Origin: Nematostella vectensis
Lineage: Eukaryota > Cnidaria > Anthozoa > Actiniaria > Edwardsiidae
Direction of reading: 5' to 3'
DNA: 64,000 bases
Assembly: GCF_932526225.1 (NCBI RefSeq)
Contig: NC_064047.1
Span: forward strand, 6,139,501 to 6,203,500
Under the pieces are notes generated by a model, which was given only the letters and a program-made list of their open reading frames with translations, ran no database searches and was not told where the DNA came from. The position numbers and the translations under genes were made by a program. The number at the start of each line of letters is the position of its first letter. Position 1 is the first letter of the stretch. Below are positions 22,663-34,200 of the stretch, one piece after another.

Positions 22663-23177
22663 GGGGAAAAGCGCGCGAATCGATTATCGATTACTTCGGC
22701 ATAAAAAGTGTGTGTAAATTTATGTGCATAACTAATCGATATTAGCAAACGACTAGTAAATATACTGAAATGAAATAGATCATTCGGAATTGATGAAGAG
22801 AGAAAGTTTTTAATTTTAATAATCTTACGTCAAGGAGAAAAAGGGAGCTATTATAGTAAGACTATTGTGAGATTGGGTTTCCTGTGGTTTTTAATCTGTT
22901 CCCTCGAAAAAAAATCAACTTTATTCAATTGCTTTCAATGTTAAAGAAAACCTGCATGCTAAATTTGATTGGGTCTTCAAATATGAGTTAACTAAAGTGT
23001 TAGAAAAGAAACTGGTCTTTTAGAGAGAAATGTTTTTTCAAACTTGGGGTTCCTGTGTGATTCCTACCTCGTCCCAGTCTATATCACGGTCATAATCTTT
23101 ACACACCACATTGTTTAGCGTTCTTTCGTGTCTATTTCTATCCCACAGCTACAAACAAGACCTCAATTGGTACAAAA
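22663..23177. promoter_or_regulatory. Divergent promoter region of EED and the nucleoside hydrolase
   Basis: The two start codons are 515 bp apart and the genes point away from each other. Near the EED side, 22680-22741 contains three ATCGAT cores (in TTATCGATTA and TAATCGATATTA contexts). No TATA box was recognised. A TCCCACAG sequence about 30 bp before the hydrolase ATG could be the 3' end of a 5' UTR intron. Shared regulation is an inference from the spacing. Confidence 0.5.
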
Positions 23178-25437
23178 ATGATCAAAAGGAAGTTAATAAT
23201 AGATTGTGATGCAGGCGTTGATGACGCTTTTGCAATTATGTTAGCACTTAGCCGAGAAGACACCGAGGTAATCGCCATTACATGTGTCGGTGGGAACACA
23301 TCTTTAGATCAAGTGTGTATTAACGTGATGAAGACTTTGGAGTGCTGTCAGCGTACAGATATTCCGGTATTCAAGGGCGCGGGCAAGCCACTGATAGGTG
23401 AGAGATAGTAGGCAGAAAATATACACAAAATACATCCCTGTCAACCTGAAAATCTCGAGGCTTGAGAATATTTTGGGGAGGGGTGGGGTATATGAATTTC
23501 TGGGGGAGGGGTGGGTTTACCCTTGCAGGCGTTTGCCGTATTGAAAGCTCTCACGAACAAATCAACTTGTAGATCTCATGAGGGTGTTAGATAAATTGCG
23601 CTACACAAGGAAATTATTGTTTCAAATATTTTAATATAAAATAGACGAAGTGACGATTTTCTATAGAATAATTTTTCAAAAGCGATAAAAGTCGCTAAAA
23701 AGTGGGAGATTTGGTGTTCAACACAAGAGACCGGGAGAAGAAGTCCAAAATCTTGCAACTCCCGGCAAATAACAGGGACAGAGTACGGTATCTTTTAGCT
23801 CTATCCCGGTGTACAAACCTGTGGAATGTGCATGACTTGCATCACAAAGCTTCACAAGTACATAGGTGCTCTCTGGGAAAGGTTCTTGCACCAGGGTAAA
23901 GCCCCTTTTTCAAAATATTTCTGGGTACCCTTGATAGTCTTGTCACTGGAAGCTGGAAGTGCACATACTATTTATTATTTTTAAGAGGGGGGATGCTTAT
24001 TCAACCACTACTTTGAATTTGGGCGATAACAAGTTGGATCAAAAGTTAGGGCACTTTCTAAAATGCATTGATTTTATACTTTCAACTTAAACCTTATTTC
24101 CTGTTTAAAAAAGTAACAAACATTGGTTACTTCTCCTAAAGAAGTCCTAAGATCTTTAAGAATTAAACTTTTCCTGTCAAATGTTGCATGCATGCGAATT
24201 TAGAAACGCTCATTTTGCTCAATGTTTGCTGTTGATGTGAAAAGGGAGTTGTATTTGCTGAGGTTTCACAAGCAACAGGAGCATTAGAAAATGTAATTTA
24301 GTAGGGTATTTTGGACAAGTCGGGTTACAGTGATCTACTGCCAATGACGATAAAATAACTAAAGAGGTACCTCCGTTCTTGGTGAAATGTATCAGTAGGC
24401 ACATTGTGTGGTTCCAAAAAAGAACGCCCAGGTATTTCCAGAGGGGAGAGGGGTTAAAATGGCCTTTTTCCTAAACAGTTACTGCATTTTGTGCCCGGGG
24501 GGGGGGGGGGGGGGGGGGGGGGGGCAATAAGGTAAAAGAGGCACATAGGAAGCTGGATACATAAATGAGCAGTCAATATGTTTTCCCCTCATATCTACGT
24601 GACTGCAAACTTCTTAAAAATTGGTTGGTCAAGTATTATTTTTGAGAATTTGTTGGTTACTATACAACAGATTTGGCTATAAATGTGCCTTTTTTCCTAC
24701 TACCTGTTTCAGCAAAACATGAACCATCTGCTTCTCACTTTCATGGGTATGATGGGCTGGGTGATTCCAGCAACCTCAAGACTCCAGACATGAGCCTCCT
24801 TCAGAAAGAACATGCTGTTGATGCCCTTATAAGGCTTGCCAATGATGATGTTACTCTTGTCGCCTTGGGCCCACTAACAAACCTTGCACTAGCCTCTCGA
24901 CTGGATCCTGATTTCTCCAAGCGATTGAGAAAGACTGTAATAATGGGAGGTAACTGCGAGGCCAAAGGGAATGATGGGAAACCATGTGCTGAGTTCAATT
25001 TCCATAGTGACCCTGAAGCAGCTTTTGTAACCCTGAATGAGTTTGAATGCCCCCTCTCCCTTGTGACATGGGAAATATGCCTAAAGCATTACTTTGAATG
25101 GGAGTTTTTTGAGAAACTAACATCACAAGCCTCAAACAAATCAAAATTTCTAAAGAGTATTTCCAAGCTTTCTGCTGATTTTTACAAGCAGAGAAAAGAT
25201 GGTTTTGGTTATCATTACGTTTGCTGTGACCTGTTGGCAATGGGAGTGGCAGTACAGCCGGACATTGTTACCAGACAGGCTCTCGTGCATGCTACTGTTG
25301 AGTTGAATGGTCATTACACTACCGGTCAGATGGCAGTTGACTGGTTAGGAGCTCTTTCTCGACCACCTACCATGAAGTTAGTCCAGGAAGTGGATATGGC
25401 GAAGTATAGCGAGATGGTTATGTCTAGCGTGATGTGA
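23178..25437 (+). CDS. Inosine/uridine-preferring nucleoside hydrolase family protein
   Basis: Predicted to hydrolyse the N-glycosidic bond of nucleosides to base plus ribose in purine/pyrimidine salvage. Exon 1 is 23178-23397 (donor G|GTGAGA), exon 2 is 24713-25437 (acceptor TGTTTCAG), joined in phase 1 to give about 314 aa, the usual length of this family. The N-terminus has the Ca2+-binding signature IIDCDAGVDD (residues 7-16) and the strand VIAITCVGGN. Exon 2 begins with AKHEPSASHFHGYDGLGD, equivalent to the HGxDGLG loop, then LVALGPLTNLALA and VIMGGNCEAKGN with the conserved Asn. The C-terminal part has CCDLLAMGVAVQPDI with the last metal-ligand Asp. All expected catalytic landmarks are present. 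Substrate choice cannot be read from sequence. AATAAA at 25797-25802, 360 bp past the stop, is the likely poly(A) signal. Intron 1 carries a poly-G run (about 24495-24524). It is head-to-head with EED. Confidence 0.93.
23398..24712. other. Intron of the nucleoside hydrolase gene
   Basis: Contains G-rich repeat-like DNA (about 23465-23520) and an uninterrupted poly-G run of about 30 nt (about 24495-24524). No other exon seen. Confidence 0.6.
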
Positions 25438-25796
25438 CAAGTCCAGGGTGGAATAGAATCATAGTCATTTCACATATAGGCTTATAACCGATCACATTCT
25501 GTTTGCAAAGTCGTTTCCATATGATTGCATTCAATCGCAGCTTATTCGACCTTATAATTGCAACCAGATCACAAGGTGGTTTCCATATGAGTGCGTTTTT
25601 ATTTAATCGTACACCACCACCTGCAATCATGTGCGATCTTATGGAAATCAGCCTTAACCAGGGGGAATTTGACAAATAATCTGAAGGAATAATCTTTGCC
25701 AATGGATTAAAATGCTGTTCTTGTATGCTATTTTTTAAAATTCTGATGCAAAGGGGTCCAAAGCAAGTTTTCTTGCTGACATGAAAAAAGATATGT

Positions 25797-25802
25797 AATA
25801 AA
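25797..25802 (+). terminator. Poly(A) signal AATAAA
   Basis: Canonical hexamer 360 bp downstream of the nucleoside hydrolase stop codon on the same strand. Confidence 0.5.
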
Positions 25803-26274
25803 GTTATCTAGAGATGGTTAGAACTCGTAAGAATTTCATTTTTTTAACTGTGGTTTCATGAGAATCAGGGGGCACTTCAAAAAGAAAATGCAGCAAAGCC
25901 CTTAAAAGATATCTCAAATGAAATGCTATTTTTATTTGCTATTACTGTTAGATAATTTTATGTGAGAGCTTACAGCTCGTGAGATTACACCACAGGTACA
26001 TTTTACATATAACATGCCCTGTGTTTTGTGGTAATGTTTTGCATTCATAAGAAAGTGATATGGCACATGTTGCATAAGATGGAAACCCTGTGTCCCTGTG
26101 CACATACAATTATTTTGCCATGTGTTTCATGATTTGTCACTCCCATGATACCTATTGAATCTTGGGATCCATTGAGTCCATTCCTCAGTTTTGAATGATT
26201 TTTTTTCTTGTGCTTTCACCAAACAGGCCATGGATTCCATTTCTGACACCATGTTTAGCGTTCTCACTTGGAAA

Positions 26275-26529
26275 ACTGCATTGTCTCCAGTCTACTTCCT
26301 GTCGATGTCCAATCAACCTAACAATCTCCAATGAATTTTAATGGAAAATGCCAAAAATATTTGAAAATTGTAAAAGCGTGTCTATTGGACGTTTTTTTGA
26401 GGATGTGGCGGATAATTAAGAGCGGATGGCCTGTTAAACAGTGCAAGTTCTAATAGGTTATTTTGTCTATTGTCGGTTTGAGGTTTCCATCAGCTCTCCG
26501 AAAGTAAACTGGTGACAATGCGGCTTTAA
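26275..26529. mobile_element. 240-bp MITE family A, copy 2 (diverged)
   Basis: Same family as 15790-16037. The left end is decayed (CTGCATTGTCTCCAGTCTAC) while the right end keeps GTAAACTGGTGACAATGCGG. The internal AAATATTTGAAAAT and GTGTCTATTGGACG match the other copies. Confidence 0.65.
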
Positions 26530-27006
26530 TAAAGACAGACAAATGCCACAATGATTAGAAAGGCACTGGTATAATAAACTTGCGTGCGCAGAGATACAGG
26601 GTTCCCAGTTGTATGGTATCTTTTCTCCATTCTCTTCTAAGGTATTCATAATTAGCTACTTTATTACGATGTATTTTGAAGATGCAAAATATTGTTACTT
26701 TGTGGGATTATTTAGATTTAATTGGTGGCCATTTTTTCCTTTTAACTGAGTGATCCTTATATCATGGAAAACTAAAGTTTTGTTGTATTTCAGCAATTAC
26801 ACTTATTTAAAAATAATATTGATTCAAAAATTATCCTTTAAATGCTACTTTTTTGTTCAAAATTATCTACTTTAACCTTTTCACCACCACAGACCAAAAC
26901 ATATATTGAACAGATATACACATATTTATATGGTGCCTTATATAAATTCCTTCCTTTTGAAACCACCAAAATGACAGGTGGGTAATCATCCGATTTCTGC
27001 CGTTGC

Positions 27007-27242
27007 TTAAAGCCGCATTGTCACTTCCGGTCGATTACGTAACGATCTCCGATGATTTTTAACGGAAAACGCGAAAAACATTGAAAGCAGTGTGTTTATT
27101 GAAAGTTTCTTTAAGGATGTGATTGATAATTTAGAGCCGATGGCCTGTAAAATATCTCGGATTTTACTAGATTCTTTTGTCTTTTAACGGTTGAGGTTAT
27201 CGTCGGACCTCCGGAAGGAAACTGGTGACAATGCGGCTTTAA
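27007..27242. mobile_element. 240-bp MITE family A, copy 3
   Basis: Begins TTAAAGCCGCATTGTCAC and ends GGTGACAATGCGGCTTTAA. The left terminal repeat lacks the CAGTTTA segment present in copy 1, a short internal deletion. It lies about 480 bp right of copy 2. Confidence 0.75.
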
Positions 27243-28216
27243 AGGGTTAAAACTATCTACTTTCTAAAAAAAAATATTACAAATTACAAAAACCAACCTG
27301 GAGTATAAGCTCCTGTTAAAATCCGTTTATCAAAATTGGCATAGCAATTACTTTCCTTTCCCATGTTTAAATACGTGTTTCTTTTGTTTGCTGGGAAATA
27401 TAAATACTCCACTTTGTGAGTATATGGATACATATAAATACTCCACTTTTTGGGACATATAGATACATTTAAATAATCGATTTTGTGGGTATATGGGTAC
27501 ATATAAATACTCCTTGTGGACATTTGCCTTTAAAAAACCCTCTTATAACAAGCTGATGATGATGTTGATGATTATGTCAATGGGTGGCCATGTGTTCGGG
27601 GTTATGATGATAAAGAAGTTGGTTGTGATGACATTGTCATTATGATGCTGATGGTAAGAAAAATTCAAGCACTTTTCTTGGGTTGTGAAACAGGAGGGAA
27701 TTGGGGGTGGGTGGGGAGGATTCAGTCCACCAAATATTAAAATGAGACCGTTAAGTTATACGCTGTTTATGATTTCAAAACAGAAGTTTCGGCATGTACT
27801 GTGTATATGTACGTTTAACAGGGAAGTACATGCAGAAAGGTCAGTTTTGAAAGGATATAAACAAAGTATAACACCTAAAAAGCTTTCTTCAGCCACATCA
27901 TTGTTATTGTTTTCATTCGATATTGAATGAGATTCGTATGAGTGAGGAAATAATGAAATGTCCATCTAAAAACAAAGTTTTAGACTTCACTTGGTAAGTC
28001 TAATAAAAAAACATCACAATAGCTGAATTCTCCCAAATCAACCGATTGAAATGGATCCTTTTTGCTTTTCCATACTTGGTACCTTCTAGGATGACAAAAT
28101 GGCTGCGGCTGACAGACCCTTTGGTTGTCTCATTTCCAAGTATATACGCCTAAAATTTGGTCAACTCCCCCTCCCCCCTTAGCCCCTCCGCTGGTGCTGG
28201 TTACTGGGCCTTTGTT
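27243..28216. other. Downstream flank of the zinc-finger gene
   Basis: Holds a short tandem repeat of about 31 bp (about 27405-27515; CATATAAATACTCCACTTTG-like units, four copies) and a GATGATGTTGATGAT simple stretch (about 27550-27650). No gene is supported. Confidence 0.4.
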
Positions 28217-31200
28217 CTATCTGCCGTGAGTATCAAGATGTTTATCCAAGGCGTACAGGTAAGCAAACACCTGCCCACAGTGAACACAGCGGTAACTCTT
28301 ATCTTTGTCATGCGTGCGCATGTGTCGCAGGACCGTGGAGCTTTGCGAGAATGATCTATCGCAGTACTTGCAGTTAAAGGGCTTCTCTCTGGAATGCGAC
28401 AGCTCGTGCTTGTTGCGTGTTGAGGACTGGGCAAACGCTCTGAAGCACGTGCGACAACGGAAGGGTTTCTGTCCTGTCGAGGGAAATGATAGAGAAAAAT
28501 TAGCACGCGACTCTGTATGATTGTGTAAATGATGCAATGTTTACCACTAAATAATCATTATCAAAAGTTGAAGAAAAAAAGAAAAACGGTAGTAAATTAG
28601 TATTTCTTCGCTCCTTTGCTCAGGAGGCTGATATTTTTTTGGGGAAATGTATTGAAAAATAACTGAAGGCTAATATAAAACACTTGCGCCAGATTCGAGT
28701 TGCTAAGTGTAATCAAAGGGCTTTGTGAGCCAACTCGTGAATGCAAATTTATTTTTCTAGTTATTTTCATGTGTGCAAAAAAAAAACAACATACAGGATG
28801 AATTTTGAACAAAGGATGAACACATCCAAGATGCTGGGAGTACATAACAATGTCCTTTCTTTTCGATGTGATGAAACACCAAGAACAGTTTGATTATTTA
28901 TTATTATCATAAAAAGTAAAGAAAGAAAGAAAAAAAAAGTAGGGACCGAACCTCCGGTCTCTGACGTCTTAGACAAGCGACAGTACCAATATACCACCGA
29001 GGCATTGCCGTAGTAACCTCTGAGTAAAATTAGTTTTTATCCTAATTGGTATCTCACGTTCGAACTGCTTTTGCCAGCATGTCAAATTTCGCCCTATTTT
29101 CTTTGGAAACAGAAGTTAAATACCCGACATAATTAATCAAGCTACAGTCATATGTATTTTAAGCATGTCAACATTCTAGAAATTCGCAAAATCGTTATGG
29201 ATCGTTTCTTGATGAATAAGCGTGTTTGAACAAGTTTTGTTTGATATTTAGCACTTAATTTATAAAAAAGAATTATGGAACAATCAACTTATGAAAGTCC
29301 CTACTATTTTTCTTGACCTGCAAACAGAGGCTTTCTTTTATTACCCTGCAAAGAAAGGCCTTGCTAACAGAGGCTTGTGTTTCTCTGACTTTAAAAGTCG
29401 TAGCTTTGGCTATCCGCTCTTGGGAATTCATATATTAGCTAAGTTAGCAAATCAACTTACTAGTACTAATAAATGAAATTGGGGGCGAGAAAGTTTAGTG
29501 GTATTATTTTGTAATTTTATAGAAATTTAAAATTTTATAGAAAAAAACATACTAGTAAACAAAATTTAGGGGCGAAAAAGCAATCTGACAACTCGCCCCG
29601 ACATTTGGTTTACTAGTATAATAATAACTATACTATTTTAAATGAAATTACGGGGCGTAAAGCAAAAACGACAACACGTCCCGAGATTTGGTTTACTAGT
29701 AATAAATAATCATAATACCTGTAAATTACGGGGCGTAAAGCAAAAACGACAACACACCCCGAGATTTGGTTTACTAGTAATAAATAATCATAATACCTAT
29801 AAATTACGGGGCGTAAAGCAATAACGACAACACGCCCCGAGATTTGGTTTACTAGTAATAAATAATCATAATACCTATAAATTACGGGGCGTAAAGCAAA
29901 AACGACAACACGCCCCGAGATTTGGTTTTCTGGTACCAAGAAATTACGGGGCGTAAAGCAAAAATGACAACTCGCCCCGAGATTTGGTTAACTTGTTGTA
30001 AGTAATTATAATACCGATAAATTACGGGGCGTTAAGCAAAAACGACAACACGCCCCGAGATTTGGTTTATTCACGGGAATTAGGATACTTTGTCAGCGAT
30101 TTCTTTGTAAAATAAACAAAAATGATTCAATTTATGTTGAATATTGAACTAAGCGAACTAGGCGGGAAAAGCAAATCCCGCCCAAATAACGAAAGATGTT
30201 ATTAACTGTTGATGTTGGTAACTGCCAAATGAATTTGAAATTTTACCCGGAACAACAGAAAATTCTTCAAGTTATCGGCCGAGGGCAAAGTGTTTTTATT
30301 AATGGCGAAGTTGAGAAGGGGGGATAGAGCAAATCAAATTATAAGCTGACCATCTCCTGTCATTTAACTTTTTGTATAAAGAAGCAGGCCCGTACCCAGG
30401 ATTTTTCTTGGGGGGGAGGGGGGGGGGGGGGGTGTGCGAGATCCGAAAAAGTGGACCTAATTTTTCGAGGTGGTAGGGGTGGATAAAAATCTAACCACCT
30501 CCAAAAGAACAAAAATGGACTTTTTTATGCCTTCGCAGTATCTCCACGGGACGTTTATTGTCGGATTTGGCTAAAACCAGAGTGATCTAGCTTATGATTT
30601 TGAGTTTTATCTACAAATAGCACGTCTACTGAGAACCAAAAGTGGACTTTCGGTCGTTGTGGGGGGATGCGCTCGCACCCCCTGCACCCCCCTGGATACG
30701 GTTCTGGGTCCGTAGAAACATTTTAAAAAGAAACCCCGATCCCAGCACTTGTCGCATGCCTGGGTGTGTGTCGGCGGCGAGATAAGTTCAAAGAGAAGGT
30801 GAGCTGTCAGTCAATCATGTCTCATACCAACATCACATCATTGGCCGTAACTAGGCAGGTTTTCGAACAATGGAATCAAGCGTTGTGTCACTCCCTTCTT
30901 ATTTTATATAGAACCTAAATACGAAGTTAGGTTCGGAGAGGGCTCGGGCTCGGGCTCGGGCCTAAAGAGGCTATGGTTACACAGTACCGTTCAAATGTTT
31001 CGAACGATCGCTAGGGTTTTTAGACAAGAGAAATAGAAATTCGGATTATAAGGTTAGAAATATTTTATTAGCTGAGTTCATTATTTAACATAAATTGGGG
31101 ATTCATTTTTGTTTATTTTATAGAGAAATCGCTGACAAAGTATCCTAATTCCCGTGAATAAACCAAACCTCGGGCCGTGTTGTCGTTTTTGCTTTACGCC

Positions 31201-34200
31201 CCGTAATTTCTTGGTACCAGAAAACCAAATCTCGGGGCGAGTTGTCGTTTTTGCTTTACGCCCCGTAATTTATAAGTATTATGATTATTTATTACTAGAA
31301 AACCAAATCTCGGGGCGTGTTGTCGTTTTTGCTTTACGCCCCGTTATTTATAAGTATTATGATTATTTATTACTAGTAAACCAAATCCCGGGGCGTGATG
31401 TCGTTTTTGCTTTACGCCCCGTAATTTCATTTAATAGTATAGTTATTATTATACTAGAAAACCAAATGTCGGGGCGCGTTGTCAGATTGCTTTCTCGCCC
31501 CGAAATTTTGTTTACTAGTATGTTTTTTTTTCTATAAAATTTTAAAATTCTATAAAATTTCAAAATAATACCACTAAACTTTCTCGCCCCCAATTTCATT
31601 CACTAGTACTAGTAAGTTAATTTGCTAACTAAGCTAATATATGAATTCCCATCCGCTCTTTCAGCAAAAAATCTGTCTTTCAGCAAAAATTTAAACAAAT
31701 AATGCGAAAACCCAGAGACGCGAATTTTCAAGTACTAGAAGAAGGAGAATTAAAAGCTTTGCTAGCATTTTACTTGTTTTGTAAACTAACAACTTGAATT
31801 GGACTGAACCGTAGAAGATCGATTGACGTCAGTGACGAAGGCGCATGCGCACGCTTAACCCACATCGAAGACTTTTCTGTATAAACTAGCTTATATATAC
31901 TTTATGGCTATATCACGTAATGACCGTAGCGGTCACAAGGTCACAGGTCGATGACAAGGCTCTTTTATAGTACTAAGCTTTAACCGGAAGCTGGTCACCG
32001 GAAGTTTACAGGAAGATCTAAAAATTGCTGTGTCGCGAAAGCACAGAAAGACCACAAAAAGTTTACGGATGATCGATCCAACGATCTGACGATCGAGTGA
32101 CACAGAAGTCCCTCCAATAACTCGTAAATGCTTTGCAAGCAAAGCGAATTACGTGGCCTGCTACGGCTATGTTTGTGTGTCTGTGTGTTAAAGTATAGTG
32201 TGAATCTGGCGTTATACTAACCCGAGAGATCTAAAAATTGCTGTGTTGCGAAAGCACAGAAAGAACTGATTCTATATAGTGTGAACGTGGTGTTAACTTA
32301 CCCGTGTGTGTTCGGATATGGTTAGAAAGTGTTGTCGTCTGTGCGAATTCCCGCCCACAGATAGGGCACTTAAATGGCCTGTCGCCGGTATGCGTCCTGA
32401 GATGAGCTGTCAATACTCCGCTCTGAGCGAATCGCTTGCCACAGTAGTCGCACTTGAATGGTTTATGCCCGGTGTGCGTGCGCGTATGGTTATTCAAGCT
32501 GGACAAGTGTGTGAAGGCTCGACCGCAGAATTCGCACGTATATTCCTTAGGCTTGTCCTCCGGCTGGGAAGTGCTATGAAGTATCGCGCACATTCGACGC
32601 CAGTGTTTACTCATTTCTTCTCCATAAGCTTTGGTGGATTTAGTCGCATCATTGCCTATTTTGTGATTGGTCAACATGTTAGGTGATTGACAGCTTTCGG
32701 CTTTCTCCGTTGGCCCCTCTTTAGTCAATGTTTCTAAACTGTCAAATTTTGATATTTTTTGATTGGCCACTATAACCGATGAATGACAACTTTCCGTTGT
32801 TGTTAGTTCTTGGCTGCTGTTGATAACCCGTGCTTGTTTGTGATTGGGTATTGTCTGATGTAACTGACAGTTTTGAGCTTGCTTATAATTGGCAGATGCG
32901 CTTTGTCCGTGATGAACGTCCTGTGGTCCAAGTGCGTATACAGACGCATCTTGCTTAAACCCGGGTTTGTCATGATCAACATCGGCGCTATCTTCCGTCA
33001 TGCAATACGACTCAATATTCTCTTTCTTTATTTTCAAGCACGTTACATCATTGCTGATCATGATTGGTGGAGATGCCTTGCATTTATCAGTCAATCTGAT
33101 TGGTGGAGACACCTTGTTTGTGTCAGTTATTCTGATTGGTGGAGACCCCTCTCTCGAGTCAGTGAGTCTGATTGGTGGAGAGGCAGAAGTCAAGATCCTT
33201 TCTCTGTGTGTTGTTTTCTCTTTGATTTCCCCAAAGTACGCATTATTTGGTACTTTCCTCGACAGATCTCCATCGAATTGATCAAATTTTTTCTCATTAT
33301 GCGGCCCAATAAGCACACCCATGTCTAAGGAATGTCTTTTCAATTTTCTTATCTTACATTGCTTCTCCATCTGAAAATCTTCAAATGATTTTGACCTTTG
33401 ATAATCATTTCCTTCTCTCCTTCCATTCCAGGTAGAACAGAGCCCATTCCGAGTTTTCACAGATAAAGTTTGTTTTTCCACATTTATTTTAATCCGCTCA
33501 TCTATCTGCGCTTCGCTTCTGTCTGTCTCAAAATCTCCCATGTATTCTGAGGTCGGGGCTTTGCGTTTTTGAGTTATTTCACTTGTCTTATTTTCAAGCG
33601 AATGCTTGGTGACAATAGAAGGTCCCTTAATTTCGTCGATTAGCCGTTTAGGCGACTTGTAACAATGTAATATTTGTTGGTTGACTTCCTGTGTCACGTG
33701 ACTTGGTAGCTTCATATCCTTGTGAGCAACACGTGATTCAGTATAGATTCCAACATGGGAGTCATCAACGTGCTCATCTCGTGGCGCCAGGCTGAAACAA
33801 GCTGTAAGAACAGGTCCTTTCTTATAATTTCCGTCAATCACTTCAAGCCGGGGACTTGTGATACTTTCTGCGCGCTGGAAAATTCCATTGTTCTCTTCAT
33901 CCCGGGCACTTAGGCACTTTTGTTTATAGCAGGGATTCCCATCATTCTCTACGTGCCGAAGACTCATACCATTCTCTGCGCGCCGGGGACTCCCACCATT
34001 CTCTGCGCGCTGGGGACTCCCACCATTCTCTGCAAGCCGGGGACTCCCACAATTCTCTGCAGGCCGGAGACTCCCACCATCCTCTGCGCTCCGGGGACTC
34101 CCACCATTCTCTGCACGCCGGAATCCCTCATCACTCTCCTCACGCCATGGGGTCCTCATAATCATGGGCCCCCTGTGTTCACATTCAATCTCCTGACGCT

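Noticed and set aside
29628-31537. Frames with repeated NQISGRVVVFALRPVI
   Set aside because: Artefacts of the 78-bp repeats in the arms of the 10-bp-TSD foldback.
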